A stretch of DNA of 64,000 bases from Niabella beijingensis (lineage in GTDB: Bacteria > Bacteroidota > Bacteroidia > Chitinophagales > Chitinophagaceae): positions 496,001 through 560,000 of the forward strand of contig NZ_JAIQDI010000001.1 of the NCBI RefSeq assembly GCF_020034665.1. Reading direction: 5' to 3'. The translations under genes and the position numbers were made by a program. Below the pieces are notes generated by a model that was given only the letters and a program-made list of their open reading frames with translations, was not told where the DNA came from and did not search any database. Shown here piece after piece: positions 35,091 to 43,860 of this stretch (within the stretch, counting starts at the first letter, position 1; every line of letters starts with the position of its first letter).

Positions 35091-35483
35091 ATGAATGAAG
35101 AAAAACCAACGCCTAAAAGATGGGTTACCATCCGGGTAAAACCAGAAGAATACAGGGCCATTCATAAATTATATGAGCAAACGACCTGTACCAAACTCAG
35201 CCAATATGTGCGCAAAGTATTGCTGCAAAAACCGGTGATTATTCTTTATAAAGATGAAGCATCCCGTGAAATTTTGTCAGTCTTAAATCAGCTTTCCAGG
35301 GAGCTTTCGGCCATCGGCAATAATTTCAATCAGACCGTTCACAAACTGCATACTTTGGACCATATTCCCGAGATAAAAATATGGGCAGAATTGACCGAAT
35401 CCGGCAGGCAAAACCTGCTAAAAAAAATCGAAGAGATACGTATTTCAATGAATCAAATCCGCCAGCAATGCGTCCTCAAATAA
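35091..35483 (+). CDS. Mobilisation accessory protein (MobA/MobC-type, ribbon-helix-helix)
   Basis: A 130-residue protein. The ATG at 35091 (MNEEKPTPKRWVTIRVKPEE) is chosen over an earlier frame start because the upstream 74 codons cover the oriT-like hairpin. The N-terminal WVTIRVKPEEYRAI is a ribbon-helix-helix start, followed by SQYVRKVLLQ and AIGNNFNQTVHKL, typical of relaxosome accessory proteins that bind oriT. It overlaps the relaxase start by 16 bases. Confidence 0.85.
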   Translation: MNEEKPTPKRWVTIRVKPEEYRAIHKLYEQTTCTKLSQYVRKVLLQKPVIILYKDEASREILSVLNQLSRELSAIGNNFNQTVHKLHTLDHIPEIKIWAELTESGRQNLLKKIEEIRISMNQIRQQCVLK

Positions 35484-36757
35484 CCTTTCCAAAAAGCCTG
35501 AAAAGAGCGCTCAATTATCATGAAAAAAAAGTGCAGAAAGGCGCTGCTGAACTGCTCCATGCACATAACTTTTTCAAGCTGCCAAGGGACCTGAATTTTT
35601 ATGACAAGGAACAGCGGTTTAAAGACCTGATGGCGCTTCATGAAACCGCACAAACAAAGCTGATTCATATATCGCTGAACTTTCACCCGTCAGAAAAAGA
35701 GCGTCTGGACAAAACATTCCTTATTCACCTGGCAGATGAATATATGCATAAGATTGGTTTTGGAGACCAGCCCTACCTTGTTTATCAGCATGACGACGCC
35801 GGCCATCCGCACATCCATGTGCTGTCGCCCCTAATACAGGAAGATGGGGTGCGGATCTCCACGCATTTTATCGGAAAAAATGTTTCCGAGCCGGTGCGTA
35901 AAGAAATGGAAAAACAGTACGGCTTTATTCCAGCAGATAAGAAAGAACAAACGCGGGAGGAAGAAAAACAACTGGCGATTACTCCTCAAAAAATACAGGC
36001 TGGCAAATCGGCCACCACGCGGAGCATCACCAATGTACTGGATCATGTGATCGATCGCTATAAATACACCTCTATCCATGAACTGAACGCGGTTTTACGA
36101 CTATACAACGTAAAGGCAGATCGCGGTTCAGAAGATGGCCGGATTTATAAGCACCGCGGACTAACTTATGTGGTAATTGACAAGGAAGGTAAGACTCTGA
36201 CAAAGCCCCTAAAAGCCTCGATATTTCACAGTAAACCGACCCTGGATTATATCGAAGAAAAATGCAAGAAGAACGAAAAAAAACGCCTGCCTGATAAAAA
36301 GCACATCAAAACGGCTATTGATTGGGCGATGCAGTCAGGCCCAGGTTCAATGGCAGAACTGGCGAAACTTTTAAAACGCGAACGAATTGATCTGGTCGTC
36401 CGACGTAATGAACAGGGGCGGGTATTTGGTATGACCTTTATAGATCATGTAAAGAAAACCGTTTTTAATGGCAGCGATATCGATAAAGAATATGCTGCAA
36501 AAAAAATGATGGAACGCCTGGGCCTGAATTCACAGCTGCAACAGGAAAAGGAGCTACAGAAACAGCAGACAAAGGCCAATAAAGCCAAAGCCGATGAAAA
36601 GGAACCGGCCAACGAAAACCTGGGGAAATCTGCATCTAAAATCATTGAACAGGTAGTAGATCCCGATAGTGGAGAAAGCTGGGCGATTAATAAAGAAATG
36701 CTAACCGAGGAACAACGGAAAAAGAAGAAGGGTTTTACAAAACAATGGGAAATATAA
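35468..36757 (+). CDS. Relaxase (MobB-like, MobP-type)
   Basis: A 429-residue relaxase that nicks oriT and pilots the strand. It starts at the ATG at 35468 inside the accessory gene. The catalytic Tyr is probably in ALNYHEKKV (near residue 16), and the metal-binding His triad is QHDDAGHPHIHVLS near residue 120. The C-terminal half has VVRRNEQGRVFGMTFIDH, also present in the second relaxase of the window (VVRRNDARRIYGMTFIDH), so the two are related but clearly diverged. The C-terminus is Lys/Glu-rich. Confidence 0.92.
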   Translation: MRPQITFPKSLKRALNYHEKKVQKGAAELLHAHNFFKLPRDLNFYDKEQRFKDLMALHETAQTKLIHISLNFHPSEKERLDKTFLIHLADEYMHKIGFGDQPYLVYQHDDAGHPHIHVLSPLIQEDGVRISTHFIGKNVSEPVRKEMEKQYGFIPADKKEQTREEEKQLAITPQKIQAGKSATTRSITNVLDHVIDRYKYTSIHELNAVLRLYNVKADRGSEDGRIYKHRGLTYVVIDKEGKTLTKPLKASIFHSKPTLDYIEEKCKKNEKKRLPDKKHIKTAIDWAMQSGPGSMAELAKLLKRERIDLVVRRNEQGRVFGMTFIDHVKKTVFNGSDIDKEYAAKKMMERLGLNSQLQQEKELQKQQTKANKAKADEKEPANENLGKSASKIIEQVVDPDSGESWAINKEMLTEEQRKKKKGFTKQWEI

Positions 36758-36781
36758 TCACTCGTTCAAAAATCGTATAAT

Positions 36782-38758
36782 ATGGCAATGAATACCAATG
36801 AAAATGAAATGGGGTTAAGGAAGATTATGGACATGACCCGGCTGATCAGTGTAGTAGTACTATTGCTACACTTTTATGATAGCTGTTATGTTTTCTTCCA
36901 GGAAAGAGGCTGGACACATGCAATCAGCAATAAAATATTAGACAATATCCATCGTGCAGGACTATTTACAAGCTTTCATAAAGCGAAATTTATTGCGCTG
37001 GGCTTCCTGGCTTTATCGCTGTTGGGTGTGAAAGCAAAAAAGGGCGAGGAATTTAATTACCGGCTGGCAATTGCCTACCTGATAACAGGCCTGACGCTTT
37101 ATTTTATCAGTGGCTTGCTGTTCTGGCTGCAGGCCACTAATATTATTATTGCCCTGTCCTATATGGGAGTAACAGCAATCGGGTTTATTTTCATTTTGAC
37201 CGGCGGTACATTATTGTTTCGCATTATTAAAAAAAAACTCAACGGCGACGTGTTTAACACGCTTAACGAAACATTTCCCCAGGAAGAAAGGAAACTGGAA
37301 AATAAATACTCCGTAAACATTCCAACCCGGTATCAATTAAAGAACAAAGAGCGTAACGGATGGATTAATATCATTAACGGATTCAGGGGCGGTGTTCTTT
37401 TGATGGGGTTACCCGGTTCCGGGAAAACCCTGATAGCAAAAGAGATACTCAAACAGCAGATCGCGAAGGGCTATGCGCTATTCATTCATGACTTCAAATA
37501 CCCTGATCTTACAAAAGTCGCCTATAACCATTTCCTGCAAAATAAGCACCGTTATAAAGTTCCTCCGAAGTTCCATATTCTGAATTTCGAGCAAGTACAG
37601 GAACGGTGCAATCCTCTATTACCGGGGTCAATTAATTCCATTACGGATGCTGCATCTGCTTCACGGGCAATTTTATTGGGATTAAATCAGAAATGGATCG
37701 ACCAGCAGGGCGATTTCTGGGTGGAATCGAGTATCAGTTTTATCACGGCCCTGATCTGGTTTTTACGTATTTACCAGGAGGGCAGATTCTGCACCTTGCC
37801 ACATGTTATAGAACTGGCTCAAACGCCGCTGGATAAATTGTTTACTATTCTGATTGCTGAACCGACCCTGGAGGTAATTGCCACCCCTTTTGTCCGGGCG
37901 TACCAGGAAGATGCCGGCAAACAGCTCATCGGCCAAATTTCGGGGGCTGCAATCAGCCTGGGGTCGCTTGCCAGTGAAAAGCTTTACTTTGTTCTATCTG
38001 GCAATGACTTTACGATGACCATTAACGATCCCAAAGCACCACAAATCGTTTGCCTTGCCAATAACCCGCAAGTATCAAATGTTTACTGTGCGATAATCTC
38101 CTTATACCTGAATACCCTGCAAAAACTTTTGAAGGAACAGGAGGAACAGCCCTGCGGGATTTTATTGGAGGAGTTTGCTAATATAACCTGGCATAGCGCA
38201 GACAAATTTCTATCGATTTGCAGAAGCTTTCTGGTGAACGTAACCCTGGTAATACAGGACGCCAGCCAGCTAGTTTTGCATTACGGTGAAAAGCAGGCGA
38301 ATGTTATATTATCTATGGCTGGTAACATTATCTCTGGCCAGGTTACAGGAAACAGCTCCAAATCCCTTTCGGAACGGTTCGGCAAGATCTTGCAGGACCG
38401 CCAAAGCCTTACCATCAACAGCAGCGATACATCCATCAACAAATCCAAACAATTGGACTACGCAATACCCCAATCTACTATATCGGGGCTTTCTGCCGGT
38501 GAAGTCGTGGGTATGGTAGCTGACAATCCCGATCAGCGCATCCCGCAGAAGATGTTTCATTCCCGTGTAAGGCATGATTTTAATGCGATCAAAAAGGAAG
38601 AAGCAGGGTATGAGCCCTTGCCGAAAGAGCAGGTTGATAAAAAAGTCATCCGGGAGAATTTCCTGCGCGTCAAACGGGAATCAAAAGCGATAGTGGAAGA
38701 TGAAATGGATAGGATTATGAATACTCCGGGATTGGCTCATTTTGTCCTCAAAAAATGA
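36782..38758 (+). CDS. Type IV coupling protein (TraG/VirD4 family, MobC of Bacteroides elements)
   Basis: A 658-residue DNA-translocating ATPase of the inner membrane. Three or four membrane segments occupy residues 15-155 (LISVVVLLLHFY, ALGFLALSLLGV, LAIAYLITGLTLYFI, GFIFILTGGTLLF). The Walker A motif is GLPGSGKTLIAKE near 210, Walker B ILLEEFANI near 460. It hands the relaxase-DNA complex to a secretion channel supplied by another element. The last 141 bases (38618-38758) recur as a decayed copy at 47676-47816. Confidence 0.9.
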   Translation: MAMNTNENEMGLRKIMDMTRLISVVVLLLHFYDSCYVFFQERGWTHAISNKILDNIHRAGLFTSFHKAKFIALGFLALSLLGVKAKKGEEFNYRLAIAYLITGLTLYFISGLLFWLQATNIIIALSYMGVTAIGFIFILTGGTLLFRIIKKKLNGDVFNTLNETFPQEERKLENKYSVNIPTRYQLKNKERNGWINIINGFRGGVLLMGLPGSGKTLIAKEILKQQIAKGYALFIHDFKYPDLTKVAYNHFLQNKHRYKVPPKFHILNFEQVQERCNPLLPGSINSITDAASASRAILLGLNQKWIDQQGDFWVESSISFITALIWFLRIYQEGRFCTLPHVIELAQTPLDKLFTILIAEPTLEVIATPFVRAYQEDAGKQLIGQISGAAISLGSLASEKLYFVLSGNDFTMTINDPKAPQIVCLANNPQVSNVYCAIISLYLNTLQKLLKEQEEQPCGILLEEFANITWHSADKFLSICRSFLVNVTLVIQDASQLVLHYGEKQANVILSMAGNIISGQVTGNSSKSLSERFGKILQDRQSLTINSSDTSINKSKQLDYAIPQSTISGLSAGEVVGMVADNPDQRIPQKMFHSRVRHDFNAIKKEEAGYEPLPKEQVDKKVIRENFLRVKRESKAIVEDEMDRIMNTPGLAHFVLKK

Positions 38759-38822
38759 AGCGCAAGGTCTATTTACTATTTGCCCATACATTCTTAGCAA
38801 ACATCAATCCTGCCGACAATTT

Positions 38823-39686
38823 TTAGAACGTCAGCCAATCCACAGGCAAAAGGTCCTTCGTATTTAATTCTTTATTAGTAAACCATTGTTTAGGAGCAAT
38901 AACTATCTTATCTTTAAAAGTACTCAACCATGCAGACCACCAGGCAAACGAACTGTTTGATATAACAAAATACTTACACTGAGCCATTAATTGCAAGTAA
39001 AATTGATACTTGTCGTCATAGTAAGCCTCATCAACAAATACAAAATCAGCCGCTATCTCAATATTTCCTCTACACCATTGCATATCATCCGAGAAAATAT
39101 AGAAAACAGGGTGTTCTACTTTACTTTTCATGAAAGCAATAGACTTTTCAATATATTCTTTATTCACTACGCCATGATAATCCAGTTTTTGCAGATAATC
39201 TCCGCGCCTCACATTAACCATGACTGAGTTTGTGCGCAGAATTTCCTCACCTAAAGCTTTCCAATGAATTTGCGGGGAATTGCAAAACTCGAAATCGCTT
39301 TTTAAAGTATCGACAATACATTGAAAATACTTAAAGGATTGCCAGTATCCGGAAAGAACTAGATTAAAATCCCCGTTGGCTGGTCGAGTTGCAGCATGCT
39401 CTTTCACCATTTTTATCAGAAGATCATCAAAATGAAAAAAGCGTTCATTAATATTTACGCGATTGGATCCCAAAGCCAGATCTTTATAAAGACTATCTTC
39501 TACATCCCCAATTCGGCATTCCGAGAGGTGAAAAATATCGAGGTCAAATTTCCTATTACTTTTGCCTTGTTGATAAATGTTCGTATTTAAAAATAAGTCC
39601 TGGTTCAACAATTCGGATAGATATCTTCCAAATGCATATTGAAACATCTGGTTGCCTAGCCCACCCAAAAGATTTACTGTAACCAT
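38823..39686 (-). CDS. GT11 alpha-1,2-fucosyltransferase-like protein
   Basis: A 287-residue glycosyltransferase of family 11. The N-terminal VNLLGGLGNQMFQYAFGRYL, the GDP-fucose-binding VNVRRGDYL near residue 160, and FVISNSSFAWWSAWLS near 245 are the family signature. Fucose (or a similar sugar) would be transferred from GDP to galactose-type acceptors on surface glycans or proteins. It is the last gene of the minus-strand cluster 38.8-47.4 kb, about 260 bases downstream of the second lipoprotein gene. The 64 bases between it and the coupling-protein gene mark the cluster edge. Confidence 0.9.
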   Translation of the reverse strand: MVTVNLLGGLGNQMFQYAFGRYLSELLNQDLFLNTNIYQQGKSNRKFDLDIFHLSECRIGDVEDSLYKDLALGSNRVNINERFFHFDDLLIKMVKEHAATRPANGDFNLVLSGYWQSFKYFQCIVDTLKSDFEFCNSPQIHWKALGEEILRTNSVMVNVRRGDYLQKLDYHGVVNKEYIEKSIAFMKSKVEHPVFYIFSDDMQWCRGNIEIAADFVFVDEAYYDDKYQFYLQLMAQCKYFVISNSSFAWWSAWLSTFKDKIVIAPKQWFTNKELNTKDLLPVDWLTF

Positions 39687-39946
39687 AAATTCTCACCTGA
39701 TGTATTGACAACCTTGAAGACTAAAATTTATTGCTCTTTAATTTTTCTTCAAATAAAGAATAACAATAATTTAGTACCCGCGCCAATAATTGATTTAACT
39801 ACCTCCAGTTTTTTGATTTATAGGTTGTCCCCGTTCAAAGGGACCTGTGCCTTTCAACTAAACATGTAACTCATTTCTTTCAATTATTAAATTGATACGG
39901 GAACAACAACTCGAACTATAAGGTCTTTGCGAACAGATTCCAGTCT

Positions 39947-40366
39947 TTAAAAATCAGAAACAGCAACTCGCGTAACAATCAGATTTTTATTTTTTTCAAA
40001 ATACTCCCGGGTCCACAAAAAACGCTCTTCCTTGGGCAACTTTTCATCATTAATAGCTATTTTTCCCAAAACATCCACTCTTAGTACTGCCTGCTTCACC
40101 TTAGCTCTCCCCAATTCAACAAAATGCTTATAATCAACAAAAAAAAATGAAATCCTCCCCCCCACAGGCTGATCAGCAGACTCATTGGTCATAAATAATT
40201 TTATTTCAGGTTTTATATCCTTTAATAATTTACTCAATGGATGATGTACATACTTTTTTTGATTTTTTACTATCAAAGGTAAATCATCAATAGACTTTGC
40301 GACCTTAGTGGAGCATGAAGCCGACAATAAAATGAATGCCAATAAAAAAAACAGCTCTTTTTTCAT
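39947..40366 (-). CDS. Lipoprotein following the second leader-effector gene (candidate immunity or accessory)
   Basis: A 139-residue protein starting at the ATG at 40366 (MKKELFFLLAFILLSASCST), a lipoprotein signal with lipobox SASC. The mature part is basic-acidic mixed (ISFFFVDYKHFVELGRAKVK) and ends NLIVTRVAVSDF. It begins 10 bases after the stop of the larger effector gene. Small lipoproteins placed right after secreted toxins often give self-protection; that role is inferred. No family is recognised. Confidence 0.7.
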   Translation of the reverse strand: MKKELFFLLAFILLSASCSTKVAKSIDDLPLIVKNQKKYVHHPLSKLLKDIKPEIKLFMTNESADQPVGGRISFFFVDYKHFVELGRAKVKQAVLRVDVLGKIAINDEKLPKEERFLWTREYFEKNKNLIVTRVAVSDF

Positions 40367-40376
40367 AAAGTTTGTT

Positions 40377-41540
40377 TTAGGGACAGACTGTGGTAGTAAA
40401 TGGACTAGTTTCTTCCGCAGCGTTAGCATCGAAGGCTGTATTAACCGCTTTAAAATTCCCATTAGCATCCTTTTTCAATAATGCCACACCTGACATCATT
40501 TTAGCTAACAAATAAGATAGTGCTGTTTCATTAGCTTGTTGAGAAGTTTTATAATATAGTCCCTTTTCCTTCTCTACTATTTCATTATACTCATCAGTTT
40601 GAGCAGTTGGAAACTCGGGACCCCTTGTAATTTCATTTGTTTGAGGATTTCTTACAGCAGGAACCTTTGGATAACGTTCCTCAAAAGTTCTAGCGTATCC
40701 CAAATTTTCAATAATTAAAGCATATTCTACGTCGTTAGAAGTAGTGATAAATCTCTGATATTCACCACCATACAATATGGCTCGCTCTATCATACTATAC
40801 ACATCCGCAGCCGAGGCAGGGAGAACATTTGGGTGGCTGTGGAGATCAGCAAAAGGTCTATTAATCGTTGGGATGTCACCACTCATAGTCCCGCCTTCTA
40901 AAATATTACTGGCTATATTACCACCATTATTTTCATCTCTTCCAAAAGCCACAGAAAATTCTTTGGTCGGTTTAGCCGCCGCAGCATTTCTTAATGCTGT
41001 CAATGTTGTTGTAAAAAGTCCAGAACTTGAAAAACTGTTGGCTCTTTGACTTCCAAACATAGTTCTGTAACAAGGGTCGGCAGAAGACTGACTATTGGGT
41101 ATATAGAGATATCCTCCATAACCATCTGTTGAAATAGGGTAGCCCAATATAGAAAAGTAATCAAGATAGCTATCCAACACCGTCGAACCCTGCGTACCAT
41201 ACGTTGCCGAGACGGTTACGGGGTCCATCACTTCTTGCCCCCCAATGAAGTAATCACCATTAGCATTTTGAGTAAATGGTATTCCGATAGTTATAAATGC
41301 TTGAATCGCACTAGCTTTAGAAGCAGATACAGTCACTTCATCTAAAGGAACCCAATTCACACCAGAACCTGAACCACTTCCTGCACCGGAACCAGAACCA
41401 GATCCGCTCCCAGAGCCTGATCCACTCCCAGAGCCTGAACCGCTCCCTCCATCCCCCGCCCATAGACCATATAAATCTACGGCATCTAATAGGCTATACT
41501 TCTTTGCCAATTCTGGCAGATTTAATTGTTGCTTTTTCAT
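40377..41540 (-). CDS. Double-glycine leader protein B with Gly-Ser tract and JAB-like motif
   Basis: A 387-residue protein. Residues 1-32 look like a peptide leader for C39 processing: MKKQQLNLPELAKK, then WAGDGG. Residues 33-60 are an almost pure Ser-Gly tract. Next come two copies of a short motif, LDEVTVSA (66-73) and MDPVTVSA (105-112), and GIPFTQNANGDYFIGGQEV. The C-terminal domain holds DLHSHPNVLPASAAD (His 234, His 236, Ser 243, Asp 246), the JAB-type metal motif with spacing seen in some secreted polymorphic toxins. Only two Cys residues are present (in ADPCYR and VCP at the end), possibly one disulfide. No ordinary signal peptide exists. It is a paralogue of 42246-43316; export by a C39-type transporter and an effector role are inferred. 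Confidence 0.7.
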   Translation of the reverse strand: MKKQQLNLPELAKKYSLLDAVDLYGLWAGDGGSGSGSGSGSGSGSGSGSGSGAGSGSGSGVNWVPLDEVTVSASKASAIQAFITIGIPFTQNANGDYFIGGQEVMDPVTVSATYGTQGSTVLDSYLDYFSILGYPISTDGYGGYLYIPNSQSSADPCYRTMFGSQRANSFSSSGLFTTTLTALRNAAAAKPTKEFSVAFGRDENNGGNIASNILEGGTMSGDIPTINRPFADLHSHPNVLPASAADVYSMIERAILYGGEYQRFITTSNDVEYALIIENLGYARTFEERYPKVPAVRNPQTNEITRGPEFPTAQTDEYNEIVEKEKGLYYKTSQQANETALSYLLAKMMSGVALLKKDANGNFKAVNTAFDANAAEETSPFTTTVCP

Positions 41541-41715
41541 AACACAGTTAAAATTTTAATTTGAATAAGAAAAATTTGATTACAAAAAAATGACTTTCAG
41601 AAAAGGAAATGTTCATGACACCCGTAGCCCCCTTTCACTTAATCAAAACAAGAAATCTTTACTGGGCCAACAGACCATTAAAGGATAGGTCAACATTCCA
41701 GAACGAGGATTATCG

Positions 41716-42243
41716 TTATCTACATTTATACAATATAAACTTTTCAGGTAGCGTTCTTCCCGGAGCCCAACCAATGTGAATACCCTCCCGGTTGGCCAGC
41801 TCCACCTCCATTCTTTTCCGTTTGGAATTTAGGATAAGTTTTAAATCAAATAATTTGCCGCCTTTCGTAATATCCGTTATCGTTCCTAGAATAATATCCC
41901 GCCCTGATTCTTTTTTCCCGATTCCCGATATAGAAAATTTTTTATCGGCGTATGGTGTCTTCGAATATTCAAGAGAGCTTTCTATAATACTGTCGCCCCT
42001 TGTATAAGAATGAAAACCTACTATCAAATCCACACGTACATTGGTATTCAGCGGCATCAGTACCTTCTTTTTTTTAAGGAGGACAAATCGAATGGTATCA
42101 CTCCCTATGTTTCCTATCCAGGTGCCTACAAACCGATTCAGTCGAGCGTTTCTAATATAGCTGTTTGGTTTAGGCGGCTGCGAATAGGTCACTATCGAAG
42201 CAGCCAATAGTCCGAGAAAAAACAACACGATTTTTTTTTGCAT
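41716..42243 (-). CDS. Secreted protein following the first leader-effector gene (candidate immunity or accessory)
   Basis: A 175-residue protein from the ATG at 42243 (a TTG three codons earlier is less likely). MQKKIVLFFLGLLAASIVTY is a signal peptide, with cleavage before SQPP. The body has RFVGTWIGNIGSDTIRFVLL, reminiscent of DUF6705-type beta-barrel proteins of Bacteroidota, and a basic C-terminal part. It starts two bases after the stop of the leader protein, so the two are made together. Protective or accessory role is inferred. Confidence 0.65.
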   Translation of the reverse strand: MQKKIVLFFLGLLAASIVTYSQPPKPNSYIRNARLNRFVGTWIGNIGSDTIRFVLLKKKKVLMPLNTNVRVDLIVGFHSYTRGDSIIESSLEYSKTPYADKKFSISGIGKKESGRDIILGTITDITKGGKLFDLKLILNSKRKRMEVELANREGIHIGWAPGRTLPEKFILYKCR

Positions 42244-42245
42244 TT

Positions 42246-43316
42246 TTAACAAGGATTATTGACAACGTTATTATTATCATCAACTTTTATCGGATTCCAC
42301 GCAGTAAATGCATTATTTCCCTTAAACAATCGCAAACCGGTATTCCCTGCTGCAATAAAATTCAAAAAAAGTTTTTCGTTATTCTCCACAGTATTTTGAG
42401 GTGATATTCCGTAAAGGTTATACACGAGAGAAAACTCATTTAGTGTGCTATTTCTAACGTTATCTTGCACAAAATTTGCAAACTTGCCAATATTATCAAT
42501 CATTAACATGTATTGGGTATTTTGTGTTACAAGAGTCATCGAAAATTTTTGAACATTAGCTATCTTATTTTGAGCAAATAATTGTCCAATAGCAAAAATA
42601 TCGTCAACCGAAAATATCGACAACAATCCTTCATAGTGATTATGTATGAGTCCTGTTATTGGAGATGGAATATTAAATTCTATACCAGGAGTATTCAATT
42701 CACCAGCAAGTGGAAGCCAATTATCTGTTTCCCCAGTTGATCTAATCGTATATGTCCACCCTCGCTCTCTATGTTCAGTAGTAGCATTCGCCTTTAGGGC
42801 GCCCAACACATCTCTAAAATATTGTTCAGTTCCCAGCATAGTGGCACCGTCACAGGGCGTAGGCTGCGGAGGGGGAGGGCTATATGTATATAATGAATAC
42901 TCTCCGTCATTGTTACCTTGTAATGTATAACCAACTTCAGCTAAAAAATTCAAATACGCATCCAAAACCGCAGTTGAACCGGTTGTACCGTAACTTCCTA
43001 CAATGGCAACAGGATCCAAAACTTCTTGTCCGCCGATAAAAAAATCGCCCGCACTATTCGTAGTAACTGGAATTCCCATCTCTTTAAAAGCATCCACAAC
43101 TTTGGTTTTTGCGGAAACTGTCACTTCATCGAGTTTAACCCATACAGGCCCAGAACCAGAACCGCTTCCAGAACCGGAACCCGTCCCCGACCCAGAACCA
43201 GTCCCCGATCCAGATCCACTTCCCCCATCACCAGCCCAAAGACCGTACAAATCTACACTATCTAATAAGCTAAACTTTTTTGCCAATTCTGGCAGATTTA
43301 ATTGCTGCTTTTTCAT
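42246..43316 (-). CDS. Double-glycine leader protein A with Gly-Ser tract and JAB-like motif
   Basis: A 356-residue paralogue of the protein at 40377. The first 32 residues differ at only three positions (leader MKKQQLNLPELAKK, WAGDGG), then a Ser/Gly/Thr tract (33-54), LDEVTVSA, IPVTTNSAGDFFIGGQEVLD, and a segment with PPPPQPTPC. The C-terminal domain has LIHNHYEGLLSIFSVDDI, which can be read as the His-x-His and Ser-x-Asp-Asp of a JAB-like site. Two Cys only (TPCDG and the final NNPC), as in the paralogue. The 100 bases around the start are also nearly the same in both genes, so the duplication is recent at the 5' end while the C-terminal domains have diverged, a pattern typical of toxins that swap tips. 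Confidence 0.7.
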   Translation of the reverse strand: MKKQQLNLPELAKKFSLLDSVDLYGLWAGDGGSGSGSGTGSGSGTGSGSGSGSGSGPVWVKLDEVTVSAKTKVVDAFKEMGIPVTTNSAGDFFIGGQEVLDPVAIVGSYGTTGSTAVLDAYLNFLAEVGYTLQGNNDGEYSLYTYSPPPPQPTPCDGATMLGTEQYFRDVLGALKANATTEHRERGWTYTIRSTGETDNWLPLAGELNTPGIEFNIPSPITGLIHNHYEGLLSIFSVDDIFAIGQLFAQNKIANVQKFSMTLVTQNTQYMLMIDNIGKFANFVQDNVRNSTLNEFSLVYNLYGISPQNTVENNEKLFLNFIAAGNTGLRLFKGNNAFTAWNPIKVDDNNNVVNNPC

Positions 43317-43422
43317 AATACAGTTAAGTTTTAATTTTAAATATAATAAAAAAATCTTTCATTAAAAATTATCATCAAATAGTAAAAAAAATTTCTCATA
43401 TTTTAGGCATTTTTAGGACGCT

Positions 43423-43851
43423 TCAATAGTCGCTGTTCTCGATGGCAACCACAATCCCATATCCAACAGACCTTTCCCACCCCTTGGCAAACATAGAGTA
43501 CGAATAATTTTTCTCGCCTAATGTAGGATCTAGTACTTTGAAAGAACTTTCACTTGCTTCACATAGGACTACAAAATGGCGTCTATTCCATAAAACAATT
43601 GCAGGTAACGGAACTTCATAGAGATCGCCAATCGTGCATTTGATAATAACAGATTCTAACCCCAATTTTTCAATTGCAGCTTGCAAAGCACTCATTGTAA
43701 TACCCTTATCTGTAACATTACAAAACGACACTACCGCTTCCAAAGTGCATTCTTTCCCATAAAACTGAGCAACCATACACACACAAGCCGGTCCACAATC
43801 TTTTTTATGCCTCTGGTATATCATCGGAACTGATTTCAAACTCATCGCCAT
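43423..43851 (-). CDS. Stand-alone C39 peptidase domain
   Basis: A 142-residue protein that is just one C39 (bacteriocin-processing) peptidase. The catalytic Cys is in RHKKDCGPACVCMVAQFYG, the His in WNRRHFVVLCEA, and the Asp in FKVLDPTLGE. C39 domains cut after a double glycine in leader peptides; they normally sit at the N-terminus of an ABC transporter. Here no transmembrane or ATPase part follows, so it may process the leaders in the cytoplasm or work with a transporter encoded elsewhere. It lies 106 bases upstream of leader protein A and 9 bases after the GT25 gene. Confidence 0.85.
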   Translation of the reverse strand: MAMSLKSVPMIYQRHKKDCGPACVCMVAQFYGKECTLEAVVSFCNVTDKGITMSALQAAIEKLGLESVIIKCTIGDLYEVPLPAIVLWNRRHFVVLCEASESSFKVLDPTLGEKNYSYSMFAKGWERSVGYGIVVAIENSDY

Positions 43852-43860
43852 ATAGAACTA

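Noticed and set aside
41361..41444. Gly-Ser tract taken as a repeat-induced sequence error
   Set aside because: Both paralogues have it in the same place and frame, and the codons vary, so it is a real protein feature.
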